In this document: positions 1 to 12,500 of the stretch, one piece after another | Position numbering within the stretch: position 1 is the first letter of the stretch | Layout: each line of letters opens with the position of its first letter | Assembly (NCBI RefSeq): GCF_048128805.1 | Contig: NC_136005.1 | Coordinates: 14,457,472-14,521,471, forward strand | From: Centroberyx gerrardi | Taxonomy: Eukaryota; Chordata; Actinopteri; Beryciformes; Berycidae | Reading direction: 5' to 3' | DNA: 64,000 nucleotides | Notes under the pieces: model-generated | Databases searched by the model: none | What the model saw: the letters and a program-made list of their open reading frames with translations, nothing else | What the model was told of the DNA's origin: nothing | Program-made: the position numbers and the translations under genes

Positions 1-136
1 ACTATGGAAAAGATAGTGGATATAGAAGTGGAGGAGAGGAAGGCAAGGAGAGGAATACAAAGTAACCAAGTGAGTAAACACCACAACCACGAGACATGCA
101 CTGGCAAGGACAAAGCCGCACTCTCTCACTGAAGCT

Positions 137-140
<4 letters not shown>

Positions 141-180
<40 letters not shown>
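141..180. repeat. (CA)n microsatellite, about 40 bp
   Basis: An uninterrupted CA dinucleotide run lies downstream of the npl 3' end. The sequence from 1 to 325 otherwise shows no gene. The valine/cysteine-rich reading frame across it on the minus strand is only the translation of the repeat. Confidence 0.9.
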
Positions 181-183
<3 letters not shown>

Positions 184-325
184 CTCACACAAAACACCAC
201 ATCTTTGCACAAGGACGAGATATTTTGGCCATGTGATTTGAAAACGTTTTGGGAACAGAGCATAAGCGAAAAAGAGACATCAGTTTATGAATGAATCAGT
301 ATGAATCAGTGAATGGATCAGCACA

Positions 326-331
326 TTTATT
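326..331 (-). terminator. npl: Candidate npl polyadenylation signal
   Basis: On the minus strand this reads AATAAA, about 0.9 kb past the npl stop codon. It is the only clear canonical hexamer I saw downstream of the stop before the end of the window, which would give npl a 3' UTR of roughly 900 nt. This is inferred from the motif alone. The A/T-rich region 331-1232 would be 3' UTR and holds no other gene that I can see. Confidence 0.45.
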
Positions 332-1232
332 TGTATGAAATCAGCAACTTGTTACAGTACAAAGATAGGATTGTTCATAATGTTTTTCCCTTTTTCTGTC
401 ATTCAAAAAGTATACTCTTAAAAGCAACTTCAGGATTCTCACACAAAACATGATTTTACTCAGTATAAAATGATATCAAGATAACACTGATGATCTATTA
501 GGAGATTTCACAGCCCTTTTGTAGCAATAAAAAATAAAAATGTTACATTTCCCTGGGCTATGAAAGTTAGTAATTGTACACATTTTACGGAATGATAGCA
601 ACATTATCAGCTAAAAATGTTTAACATGTAAGATTTTTCCTTTACACAGTGACAGATTAAATCTTTAGTTCTGAAAAAATATTTGTCAATGGAGAATGCC
701 CATAGATAATATGTAGATATAACCTATAGAAATAACAATAACTATTCTGACTTATTCAACTGAGAATATACAGTAACTTTATGATTGTTGACATTTTTCC
801 CTATGCTACTTGAGTGTTTTTGCTTTTTTCCCCCAGTGGAAAAAAAAAAACTGGTATGTTCCAGTACATTTAAAAGGCACAAAATGTAGTTTCGGTCTAT
901 GTGTCATCCCTGTATTTGCTGGTACAGCTTAATAATGTGTTTTAATAAAAACATTTGCTAAACTATAGCCTACCAAAAACTGTTTTATAATTCAAGTCTG
1001 GTCAAATGCAAATCTAACATTCAATTTGACAAATGGAGGCTGTGTTTAGTTTCCCTCCTTTATGACGGAAAGGTTTGGTGCAAAGTTAAATGGCTGATGC
1101 TAGACTTACACTACACACTGCAGAGCTGGAACCATCCCACAGTCACTGGGAATCTGAAGCATGGACAACAGGACTTAGTTGGGCTGTACAGATCAAGTAG
1201 AGTTTAGCAATCTAGTGTGAACATCAGTGGTA

Positions 1233-4200
1233 TCAGTGGTCAGGAAAGATGCTGTGGTATTTCTCTGCGATGGGCTGAGCGTGAGCAGGAGGACATGGCA
1301 GCACAGGGAGTCGAGGCGGGCCCAGACACAGTCCTGACAGCTCACTCATCAGCTGCTTGTTTACTCCCACATCAAACCCTGTAAACAACATCACAACAAT
1401 AGAAATCACAATAGGCCTACACTTCAAAATCACTATGACCTATGACAGTTACCAAAGAGCTACTAAGGTAGAGAGAGACAACTAGTCTACTAGAGATGAG
1501 TACTAAGTCAGATCTAATTTGGTAGAAAACATCATCGCACTACAATCACTCACCTTGTTTTATGGCATAACAGAGAAGCTCTTGCGCCTTGAACTGCTCA
1601 TGGAAATTAGATAAAGATGTCAGTAAACAAAATTGATGCAAAATACCAACAGAACCTGAGAGCTGCAGCAGGGGGAAATGTGCAGTACCTGTATTGTCCT
1701 GGCTTGGGAGAGGTCCCCTTTTTCAAATGCTGATATGAGCTGGTTGACATGGTATCCTAGATAGTTATATGTGCTGAGGGCAGAAAAATGAATAACAGCA
1801 ATTTAAATAACAAACTGTAAATTTGCCAGTGAGACTGAAAGCTGAAAATGCAGTAGATATATATATATAATAGAGAGAACACACTGACCTGCCAACTGCT
1901 CCGTGGGCGCCCATAGCCAGCGCTGCAAGCAGTTGCTATGGCAAGATGAAAGGAAATGTTTTAGGATCAGGTCAGAGTCACAACTATTCATCAACAGTTT
2001 ATCGAGAGAGAGTAAAAAACAGGCGAACGAAACAAGACCAAAACAGATGAAGAGGAAGACAAGCTGACCTCGTCGACGCCGTACAGCAGTGACCAGTGAG
2101 GCTGACTGTAGCTGACACATCGGCCAAAGTCCATCAGGTCAGCTCCACTGAACTTCACACCCCTGAAGGACGGGATGAGCTTCTCAATACCTTCCAACAC
2201 GTCTCTAGCTGGCACTGGGGAGGAAAAAAAAGACCATCTGAAATTCAATAACTGGATAACGGCATTCACTGTAGTTGGAGATGCAGAGTCCCTCAAGGTA
2301 GAAATACAGAATGGCATCCTATCAAAAGATGCAAAATGCTTACAATAATGTAACGCATCAAATCAGTGGCACTAACCATTAACACCGGTGACAGCTGGAA
2401 TATGATAATAGTAGAAGGGCACAGTTGGGGCAGCTGAAGCCACCTCCTGGAGGAATTTCCTCAAGGCATCTGAGTTTGGGTGAGAGGAAAGAAATTAGGA
2501 AAATTTAACCCATGTAAACATAACATTTTTCTTTCCAGATGTCTTAGTCTGAGACATATTATACAGTGCTGGTATGTGAATGAAATGTGAAATGTGAAAG
2601 TGGATGGTAGGCAGGCAGTGGGACATCAGTAGTTATCCACATATCATCAGTGTGCATAAACCTTCTTTGAAAATATGGAGATAAAACACTTTCCCCCTCT
2701 ATCATCACATACCTGCAGTTCTGGGCTTGAAGAAGGATGGTGCAATGACCGATATCCCATCAACCCCTACTTGTGCTGCATGGCGAGCCTGAGGGGGGGT
2801 GGGGTGAGGACGGGGGGGCGAGGAGGGGGAGGGGGAGGGGGGGTCAACCATAAATGTTAGCTTTTGGTGTCAGTCCCTCAGGATCAAAGAGCAAGGGCTT
2901 CTTTCTAGATTCACCATTTTGCACTAACGTTCAACAATCATACAGGGAGAAATCTATTGTAGAAGAGGAAGAGATACCAATTTCTCCACCGACAGTAGCC
3001 TCAAAAGACCAGAATGCAATGCAGCTACAACACATGTTGTGTTTGAGTAAGGGGTGCGACTCTCACATTTTCCTAACTGGAATAACTAGAATACAACCTC
3101 AGGCACATTCTCTGGGAGATGTCCAAAGTCTTTGTGAGAAATGTAGGAAATCACTAACTGAAGTAGGAGCCACCATTAGGTAAGGAGCGTCGGAGCAAAT
3201 GCAAATTTACATATTCTCCAGTGAACAGTAACAGTAAAAGCGATCACAAAAATATTGACAGAATTTTGATTTACAAGTAAAATTACCATGATAGCATATG
3301 ATCACTTCATTTTTCTAAACAATGTAGATAAAGTGCAGTGTAGAGTGAGGGTGTGGTGTGAACATGTGCTGATGTATCGACTCATATTACGTAACAGGTA
3401 GGAATGTGAATGACATACAAGTAGTAAACAAACACAGTAACTCACCAGTTCTTGGGAATCTTTCAGACTCAGGCAGCCCACGTGCACAATCACCTGCTCC
3501 AACCTGCAGACACAACATTCACCGGCTACTATCAACTGTTTTTTTTCTTCTCTGTGTCAACTGATGATGCAGACACATTTCCATGGAAAGACCCCGTCCG
3601 ATGACTTACTTGCCCTTGGCTTTCTGACACCACTCCTCCGTCAGCATCTTCCTCTCCTCCACACTGAGAGACATGCCCTCTCCAGTGGTGCCATTCACTG
3701 TGGAGAGGAAGATACAGTATGACAGAGTTAACAGGCAAGAGGAGAGCATGAACCAGGATGATGTATTGGGATTGGAGGGAAACGGTTTGTCAAGGAAATT
3801 AAATAGTAATCAGGGTAAAGTTTGGTATAATCTTCACAGCATGTGACTTCATGGATTATGATGTGTAGGAAACATTGATCAGCGTTTTTCAAACAAGAGG
3901 AAGGACAAAGTTTATATCTTTGTTGTGTCTATCTTTTGCTCTGTCTTTCTGTTAACAGTTAGATAGCAAGCAGAGCCAGACACAGCGCAATATGTTCCAT
4001 CAACAGCTTTTTTTTTTTGCCAGCAAGGTCAGTTAACATTGAGTTAGCTGGAGAGCAAACAACTAACTATGCGCACATCGACAGTGGGTGTTGGGTTGAG
4101 TGCCGCACATCAGCTGACGCTTCGAAGCGTTTTCATGAAATAAAGAGTTAAATAATACTTCGGTGTGCGGGTTCTACTCCTTAACTGGAGAGCAACACAT

Positions 4201-4672
4201 AAAATTAGTCCTACAAAACATCTATTAAAACTAAACTAAACAAAACAAAAGCTGAACGTGTCACACCACAGTTGATCCTGGTGGGAACAGAGACGATAGA
4301 CAATGACAAATATCAAAGATAGAATCCACCTGTAAACTTACCAAATATGTTATTTACATCTTGTTTCTTTGCCAAGTAGTCAATGTAAGGTTCAATCACT
4401 GAGAGGTTGATTTCACTGTTTTGGGAAAACGTGGGGAGAAAAAAGAACAATAAATATATACATGTCACGGTGATCTACTTCTGTAAGAGTGCAAGATGGC
4501 CACAGTTTACACAGTTACAGAGGTGGGTGGGTGGGGTGGGGTGGGGTGGGGTGTATGAGTATACACTCATACACCCAAAATGTAGCTTTTCTGTTACCCA
4601 CCCTTGTGGAGTAAGTGGAGTAAAGGTGGCTGCAACAAGACCAGTCAGCTTTTTACCAACAGCAGGAGCCAT
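1233..4672 (-). CDS. npl: N-acetylneuraminate lyase (sialic acid aldolase), 11 coding exons, 305 aa
   Basis: NPL is a cytosolic class I aldolase that splits N-acetylneuraminate into pyruvate and N-acetylmannosamine. Coding exons in transcript order: 4602-4672, 4342-4415, 3610-3697, 3446-3503, 2713-2788, 2377-2469, 2069-2208, 1889-1935, 1689-1773, 1554-1593, 1233-1378. All junctions are GT-AG and phases match, giving 918 nt, 305 residues plus TGA (human NPL is about 320). Visible family marks are the GTTGE substrate-carboxylate motif at residues 51-55, YYYHIP at 142-147 holding the catalytic tyrosine, and the Schiff-base lysine K172 in FRGVKFSG; the C-terminal part contains GPPRLP. The protein starts [16 protein letters not shown], matching the beginning of the DHDPS/NAL barrel, so the ATG at 4672 suits the core enzyme. 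Two donors (after exons 7 and 8) have C at +3. An acceptor AG lies two bases upstream of the ATG, so at least one 5' exon must exist further upstream. Confidence 0.96.
2789..2846 (-). promoter_or_regulatory. npl: C-rich polypyrimidine tract of an npl acceptor (G-quadruplex motif on the plus strand)
   Basis: Directly upstream of the npl exon at 2713-2788 the minus strand is an almost pure C/T tract ending in CAG. The plus strand carries more than four runs of four to seven G in under 60 bp, a textbook G-quadruplex motif with i-motif potential on the transcribed sense. It serves as the polypyrimidine tract of this splice acceptor. Structure formation is inference. Confidence 0.6.
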
Positions 4673-4678
4673 GACTAA

Positions 4679-4686
4679 GAGAGAGA

Positions 4687-4758
<72 letters not shown>
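4679..4758. repeat. (GA)n/(CT)n microsatellite forming the acceptor tract of npl's start-codon exon
   Basis: About 80 bp of GA repeat with one GGG interruption. On the npl sense strand it is (CT)n running straight into the acceptor CTTAG, two bases before the start ATG. It therefore occupies the place of the polypyrimidine tract. Confidence 0.9.
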
Positions 4759-4759
<1 letters not shown>

Positions 4760-4766
<7 letters not shown>

Positions 4767-5600
4767 CAGATGAGATGTTGTAGCTCAGTGGGAACTTTTA
4801 ACTTCAGTTGGATTGGCATTTCTGCTTCAATAAAAAGTTTCAATTTGTATTCTGCACTTGTACAATATATTACTATATTATTACAATTAAAGAAACATGA
4901 CTTCTCTATGGAAAAATACATTTCAATCTTATAGACAGACAACATACAATAAAGTACCCAAGTATTTATCTACAGTATGAGCCTAATGTAGGCTAGCATA
5001 CATTGTATATAAACAATATAGTCAATAAATAATAGCTAAAATAATAATAAGATAATAAGCTAAAATAGCTTACCCCACTTTTTTATTATTATTTTATTTG
5101 CGCACATTGAGACACAATCCATGAAAAAACATGTGAAATAGAAAATAAATATAATGAAATAGAAAATAAATATAAGTGTGCAGGTGGGGTGAGAACCCCA
5201 CTCAAGGCTTACGGAGACCTCACCGAAACAACAAGATTATACACTATAATAAAGCTTATAGGCTATAACATCAACACGGAAAACGATAAACAATGAATCA
5301 GAGCAGGAGAGGAGCTATCGAGATACAAAAGGCTACATTGAGCGTAAATTAATCTGCATTTCATCAGTATTTCATTGTAAAAGGGTGAAACACAAACAAA
5401 GTCTAGGCTTCTGTACCTGTAAGAGCTTGTCCCTTCTCCAAGTTGCGGTAGTCAAGTAGTTTGTGACAGGAAGTCGCCTGCTGCAACCTGACTTACTGTG
5501 TACTACCAGGGATTTGTTGATGAACTTATCATGTGAGACCATTCCAGTGTCAAGTGACAAAGCAAAGCAGCATGGGAAATGGAGTGAATACTGAAAAAAG
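4760..5600 (-). other. npl: npl 5' region, possible noncoding exon ending near 5417
   Basis: No coding exon is visible here. On the minus strand a donor-like CAG|GTACAG occurs near 5417, so a 5' UTR exon running from about 5.6 kb to 5417 and spliced to 4674 is plausible. The rest of 4760-5400 is A/T-rich sequence without recognisable features. No first exon can be fixed without transcript data. Confidence 0.3.
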
Positions 5601-6051
5601 GAAGATATACGTGGGTTTCCTAAACGTTTGATGGAATTAGGAAATATTAATCTTATAGAGCATATAAACTGATGGGGTGCGATTCCGATTTCCTTGTAAT
5701 TTACTCGGAGATTTAAATGTAGTTATTCTTATGATAAACAGAATTTAAATGCTGCCTTGACATGCTGTTGTAAAAATCGTAATTATGCAAGACCCAACAA
5801 AGTGGTAAATACACTCTGAAGCCTTATCACTACTGGCTTCCCAACCACTACTGATAGTAAAACTGTTGCATTCATGGGTTACATGCTATGGTTTGGCATT
5901 CTACGCCAATAAATTGCATTGTTGTATCTTGTTTTATGATTAAATAAAACAACAGACGCCTGTCTGACTGGCTGACAAGAACTGTCTAAAAAATGTTTCC
6001 CAACTACATATTTTATTATTAAGTAAAACAACATCCACTTAGTTTTGTTAC

Positions 6052-6127
6052 AGAGTCCATTTCCGTGTAACCACTTGAGATTTGTATTTAGGACTTTAGA
6101 CAGTTTACGAGCAGCACTTGAAGGCAT
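6052..6127 (-). CDS. Possible alternative upstream coding exon of npl (basic N-terminal extension)
   Basis: A minus-strand ATG at 6127 in good context (A at -3) opens a frame starting MPSSAARKLSKVLNTNL, rich in K/R and S and lacking acidic residues. A donor-like GTAACA follows at 6051 after 76 nt, leaving one base (T) over. Joined to the npl acceptor at 4674 it reads through TTC into the npl start ATG in frame, adding 26 residues that look like a mitochondrial presequence. Read without splicing, the frame runs on to 5879 (82 codons). It could also be a chance ORF or the first exon of an unrecognised gene. The frame match has a one-in-three chance of being accidental. Confidence 0.25.
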
Positions 6128-6129
6128 CT

Positions 6130-6420
6130 TGAGATGGGCAGGGTAAGGGGCGGGACCTCAGCAGACGGCCAGGAAGCGGATGTTGTTGACGCTTTATTCC
6201 TAACAGCATCCGCTTGAAGGCTAGCTAGGGGAAGTAGCCGCATACCTTGAGGCTCCAGATCAAGTCAGACCAGATGGGGGGCGAACGTATCCACTTCACA
6301 ATCTGAAAGACAAGGCAGTCTGGCCGAGGTCCGCTGGTCAACAATGGAAGCGGTTATTTTCGGTTTGTTTTGTTTTCAGGCTGTTTACATTGTAACCGGT
6401 TCAGTTGGCTAGCACGGCTG
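6130..6420. promoter_or_regulatory. GC-rich promoter-like segment between divergent npl and edem3
   Basis: This stretch is richer in GC and CpG than its A/T-rich surroundings. It has an SP1-type GGGGCGGGAC at 6147-6156 and a perfect 9-bp inverted repeat, AAGCGGATG at 6174-6182 and CATCCGCTT at 6207-6215, with a 24-bp spacer. The neighbouring genes diverge from here, so a bidirectional promoter is a reasonable inference. From 6420 to 7519 I see no exon; that part may hold edem3 5' UTR or spacer. Confidence 0.4.
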
Positions 6421-7519
6421 GCTAACTGGCTAAATCCTAACAAGTGCTTTCCTGCCTGACTGGCTGGCTGGCGAAAGAGAACTGTCAAAAGGAGGAAATA
6501 TTTACATCTGAAAAAGATTTCCCAACCACATATTATCTACGTGATACCAGGGAATCTGATATGAGCAAGAGCAAGACGTCTTTGTAGGGCTGCTGATTGA
6601 ATTGGCTTTGTTGACTGTGTGGAGTAGGTAAACGATTTGAGGAAGGGGAATATAGCTAGATATTTATAGATAAGCCGGGAAGACTTATTCTAGTCGGCGG
6701 TACTTGCTTTGGTTTCTAGTGAGTGTGTGTGGAATATTCAGACGGCTAGAAGTAACTTGATGAAGACTCGGATATGAAAATATGTGGAAGCTGGCATCAT
6801 TATCATCTTTAGATCCCTGGATTCTCCTAAGTTAAGTGTTTGTGGCCTTGCTTTGAGATATTCATTTTTGATATTGTGCATGCCAACGTGTCACACGTCT
6901 CCATGAAAGTAGGTCCGGGTGACAGCTTGGAAAGTAAACAGGTGTGACAGATCAACCCGCTCCCAGCAACCTGCAGCGACTTTCCACTACAACGCATGCG
7001 TGCTCCGTGGTTCATATGTCGGAGTACATCATAGATCTGGGCTATTACTTGAAATAACAGCATTCCTGCAAACTACTGAACAGGAGTTTTGACCGTAGAT
7101 ACACACTTATGCCATGTCCAGTCGCTCTCTCACTCACAAATCCAACAATCCCTTGGATGTACTGTGTGATTTTGTTTTTTCTGAGAGTCATAGATGAAGT
7201 CTAAGTGGCCAGAACTAAGCTAGACACTAGTAACTGCAATTTGGGCAGTGGAGACAGGATTGATTCATGATGTTGTTATTTGTAACCATTGAAGATTAAC
7301 CAACACCTCTTGGCCGAAGCCAAAAATATCTTTTAACATGATCTCAGAGGTAGAAACACCTATGAGGTAGTCTAGGCTTGTGTTTCTTAGGTGTTCGACT
7401 TCTTTGTTAGTGTTGGCTGTTTGGTGAGTGTAGTGGTAATGACTAGACGTATGCTCCTTGACTGACTTGAGAGCCAAACTGTAGTTATATGTGTGTCACG
7501 ATCTTGCCCACCTACCACA

Positions 7520-9539
7520 ATGCCGCCTGTATTGTTGTTATCGCTGCTGCTTGGAGCGTTATGCAGCCTGGGGCAGGCTATGTCCCGGGAGGAGAGGCAC
7601 AGGTTGAGGTGAGTTGAGAAAAACGTTCAGCATCCTTGGAGCATAATGTGAGACAAAAAAAGATGTGACACATGCTGACTTGTTTCTGTGCTCTACCCCT
7701 CCCGAAGGAACCAAGTGGTTGAGATGTTTGACCATGCTTATCAGAATTATATGGTAAGTCCTCTTCCCTTGGAAATGTTTTGATATGCACATCCAAGTTT
7801 CTAAGTGGTGCTGTACAAAAAATGTTCAAACAAATTTCAAAGTAGTTCTGCACACAGTAATATGATCACCAAAAGTGACTTCTGTGCAAACAAACAATGT
7901 TTCAACCTGAATTGGTCTTTGTCAGGTTGTCGATTACTACCACAATGCCGTTTTAAATAGTATTCCTCCTCTCCCTTCATAGAAACAGGGATTTCTAGTT
8001 GAAGGAATTTAATAAATAAGCCTTTGTGCTGCCACCTTGATAACTGAATTAGTTTCAGGAACATTGAGCAGCTTTTAGGTCACTAAGCCTATTTTTGAAA
8101 TGCCCTTTTGTATCCCTGCCCATAGTGTTAGCGCAGAAGTGAGAATATCTGTATGAAATTAAGCTGTGACATTTCTGTTGCTTTGCATTGAGATATGGAT
8201 TTCCAAACAATAATTTCACCTTTTTTGTGATGTTTGGGTGTGTGTTTTTAATCTCAGTCGCTAATTCAGCAAAAAATGGTAATGAGCACTGCTTGCTTTT
8301 CTAAATGTCCCCAGTGGCTTTTTTGCAGCTTCTTTCATGTTGGCTTAACTGATGTCATGCACCCTTAGGGTGAGCGGAGTCTGAACAGACTGAGCTGGCC
8401 TCTTAGGGCACAGAGGAAAATGAAGGTCAAAGCTGCATTGTGTAAAAAGTTTGGTGTGTGTGTTGTTGCCCAGGACCATGCGTACCCAGCAGACGAGCTG
8501 ATGCCTCTGACGTGCAGAGGAAGGGTGCGAGGGCTCGAACCCAGTCGGGGTGACGTGGACGACGCGTTGGGCAAGTGAGTAGCGAGCTGCCTTCCTCCCT
8601 TGAAGTCAGTGTGTAGTAATGGGACAATAATGACAATAATGCTGCAGAGGTGGAACTCAGAGGCAAAGATGCACTCACACATGATGATTAGCTGACATTA
8701 TGTTGAATCATTTTGACACATTTTCCTCAAGGGGCGGTGACAGGCTTGGTAAACAGTGATTGATTGATTGTCTCCCCATGCGCTAGGTTCTCTCTGACCC
8801 TCATAGACACTCTGGATACTCTTGTGGTGAGTAATTTTTACTTCTATTGTCTACGTTTATTGAGGTTGCATTTATGTTTATTTAGGTGAACTTTGTAAAG
8901 TAGTAGAATGGAACACACACATCCAGTGAAAACCTGATATGAGTGCATGGCAGAGATCGATTAAAATTGGAGGAATGTGGTATGCACACTGTTTAGGAAA
9001 ATGGTGCCATGAAAAATTTAATGCGTAACATTGACATTTTGACTCTGTGGGCCCTCATTAGGATGTAGAAAGAAATGTCAATGTTATGAATAAAATATTC
9101 TTGAGAGCATTAATTAAATAATTCAATATTTCTGGGAGCATTTTTATAAACAGTATGCGGCAGGTTTTATTCCTCATTTAAATACTGTAAAGATCTATAA
9201 TTCAGTCACTCTTCCTTACTCCCAGCTTTTGAACAAGACGACAGAGTTTGAGGCTGCAGTGAGGAGAGTCCTGTCAGATGTGAGGCTGGACAACGACATT
9301 GTGGTGTCTGTCTTTGAAACCAACATCCGTGTCCTGGGGTGAGCTTGGACTGGTTTATCAACAGACAAAACCTGCAACAGTAATCTTACAAACTTTATGG
9401 AATCTCTTCTTTCTGACAGTGAACAAATAGAGCATCTTGTCCTCAAAATCTGTTAGTTTTGAATTCAGCTAAGTAAAAAAGTTAGTGAGAAGAAGTCAGT
9501 GGATTCTGCTACAGTTTGATTTTAACATGTAGCTGTTGA

Positions 9540-9574
<35 letters not shown>

Positions 9575-12500
9575 CAGAGGTCTGCTGGGAGGGCACTCCA
9601 TGGCTGTGATGCTGAAGGAGGGGGGGCATCACATGCTGTGGTACCAGGATGAGCTCCTGCATATGGCCAAAGATCTGGGCCTCCGACTGCTGCCTGCCTT
9701 CAACACCAGCAGTGGCCTGCCTTACCCCAGGGTGAGACAAAAATACACACACACAAACACGCTTTAACACATACAGTAGATTGAACCTCTTAATGTCAGA
9801 AATCAACCTACATACACTGTTGTCTATGTAATGTGGGGATGTTGGGCTTGTGTCTTGTTTGTGGGAGTTAATTGAATATTAGTTTTCATGATTTTGTTTT
9901 CAAATGGCTCAGGATAAGAAAAATGTTCTTCGTGATGTTTTGCAATATGGATTAGTTAAAAAGGTTATTTATTGAATGAATTTGAACACTAAGCCCTCAC
10001 AGGCAGACCAATCACAATACTGGACCTGGATTGGCAGACAATAGCGGCTGCTCTAATTGAAATGAGGATAACCGTCTGGGTTTTAGCCATTGTTTAGTGA
10101 GGGGAGCCAGTGAAGATCAGGTCCAGTTGTGAAAAAGGACGGAAGCCTCGATTTTTGAAAATGCAATAACTTTACATCTAACCACTTGAACAAAATCCAA
10201 TTTTAACAATACCTACATTAAACACCTGTCATCATATATGTATATAAAAAGAGAGAAATTTAAATTCTTATAATAGAACCCCTTTAAGTTAAATCTGAAG
10301 ACAGAAACATACATGGTGTACAGTCAGGCAAATATGTACACAGACAAACATAACAAACACAAACACATGCACACAGTCATGCACAGAAACACATATTAGC
10401 ACTGGCCACCTTTGCACACACTTGCAGGGTTGAAAGATGACGGGCTGACATGCACATTTGCTGAAAGGATGCTCACAGCAAGGGGACAAACGAACGACAT
10501 CCCTATCAGATCATGACTGCATAATTCCATTTTCTGCTTCAGCGCTCCGCTCGCAGCTGTCACAGCTTTTAGACGCAGACTTTTTTGCGGTTGACTAGTT
10601 TCCATGCCCAGTCTGCTGCAAACCAAATGTGGCTCTAAAAACAGATTTTTAATTTTGTTATTATTCTGCGCAACAGGTGAACTTGAAATATGGTGTCAGG
10701 GGTCCTGAGACGAGAACAGGCACAGAAACGGACACCTGTACGGCTTGTGCAGGCACCATCATCCTGGAGTTTGCTGCCTTAAGTCGCTTCACTGGGGACC
10801 CTGTGTTTGAGGTAACACATCGTCGTCAGATAATCAGCGCCTACCATGCATATAGTAACACAATAGTTAAATATAGTGGACCACTTTTAAAACATGTTGA
10901 AAACTTACCTGCATCTAAAAAGCCAACACATCATCACCAATCATGCTCCTATTCACTACTGAAACTTACTTTTTCAGATCTGTATTCAGATCTTAATTTA
11001 TAAGTTATGTTATAAATGTTAAGTTAATAGTAAGAAATGAAAAAAGGCATAATAAGAGGTCACTACTCCTGTATGGGTATGGCTTTGCTTGGAAAATGTC
11101 CAAGTAGGATACACTCTTATATCATGCTCACTGATGACCATCAAACACAATATATGTTTTGATTGGTGCACCCAAACTAAACTTCCATTGTATGTTTTGC
11201 TGGTCTGCTGGGATGTTTGCTATGCCGACCCTTAACATATAAGTGCCTCACCTTTCTCTGCGTATCTATAATTCAGGTTACACTTTGTCACTGGATCATT
11301 TTTGAGATTGGGTTACAAAGACTCGATGTTATGAAACCACATTGTTGTGTATCCATACATGACCTAAAATGTCTGTCATGCATCTGCTGTGGCTGTGTTG
11401 AATGAAATCTGAGTGTGTGTCCTTTTCCTCTTGCTTCCTCCTCACCTCTTTACACCGCTCATGAGTCATGTGCATATTGTGGCTGGACTGCGTCTAGCAT
11501 ATTTAAAATGTAAATATGCAGTGCAAACCTGATCACCTTAAAATCCGGCCTGTAAGGTTCAATAGCAATGTGATCCAAGTCCTGTGCATCCAGACCACTG
11601 ATTTTTTTTAAAGTTTGTGCCAGTCGTCTATGCTCTCCTAGAATATTTTCCTAGTTGTCTGCACACAGTCAGCATAGTTGGAGATATCAGGGCTTGTTTT
11701 CCAACCTTCAGAAGAAGCCATTTGCTGGCACTAATTTTATGTATGAAAAACTACTTCCACAGACTTGAAAATTGCCCGAGCAAGATAATCCATCACAGTA
11801 AACATGAAGCCTTAATTTGATTTTGTTAAAGGTTCTTTATCATTATTTCATTGTGCCTGAGTTGAATTGTTTTCATATAAGTGTGCACATTTTGTACTCT
11901 GCTTACTGTCAATCACCTGACACCCACAGGAAGAAATGGAAGTCTCCGCCAGAAAATATTAATTCAGGGCGTCTTTGTTAGTTGTGACAGCAGTTAGTAC
12001 TGTCAAGCTAGGTTTGACATGTTTTCATTTTAAAAACGAGGAAATGTAAAAAAAATTAATTACATATGGCGTGCATTGCAAAATGATTGGGAGAAATATA
12101 GACAGTAGACAGAAGTAAATGGGCTCTAACTCTAAATGACACTGATATTCTCTTTTTAAGCTCTTTGATCAATTTACCTCTTGTGTGACAAGAAGATTGG
12201 TCTTCAATTTCAGCTCTATGCCTCCAATATCATATCATATTTTGTTCTAGTGGATGTGAAGGTTTTGCATCCTGTGCTTCAAGTGGAATAGTGAAGAGGT
12301 TTAATTTTTCCATATGAGATAATATGAGAGCCGAGGACTGGTTTATTTCTTGGCAGCAGCAGACTGCAGTAGCCGTTCCCTGATAGATTGATTACACTGT
12401 CTCACTGTACGTATTGGTCAGAAGATTGATTTTTTTTTTTGATCAATGATGCACCCTCCCACACATCCACAGGCCCACGCCCGGAGAGCCTTGGACTTCC

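Noticed and set aside
5960-6530. Repeat pair with TTTCCCAACTACATATT (5996) and TTTCCCAACCACATATT (6518)
   Set aside because: The similarity is limited to short stretches around ACTGTC(T)AAAA and TTTCCCAAC; too little to call a duplication or element ends.
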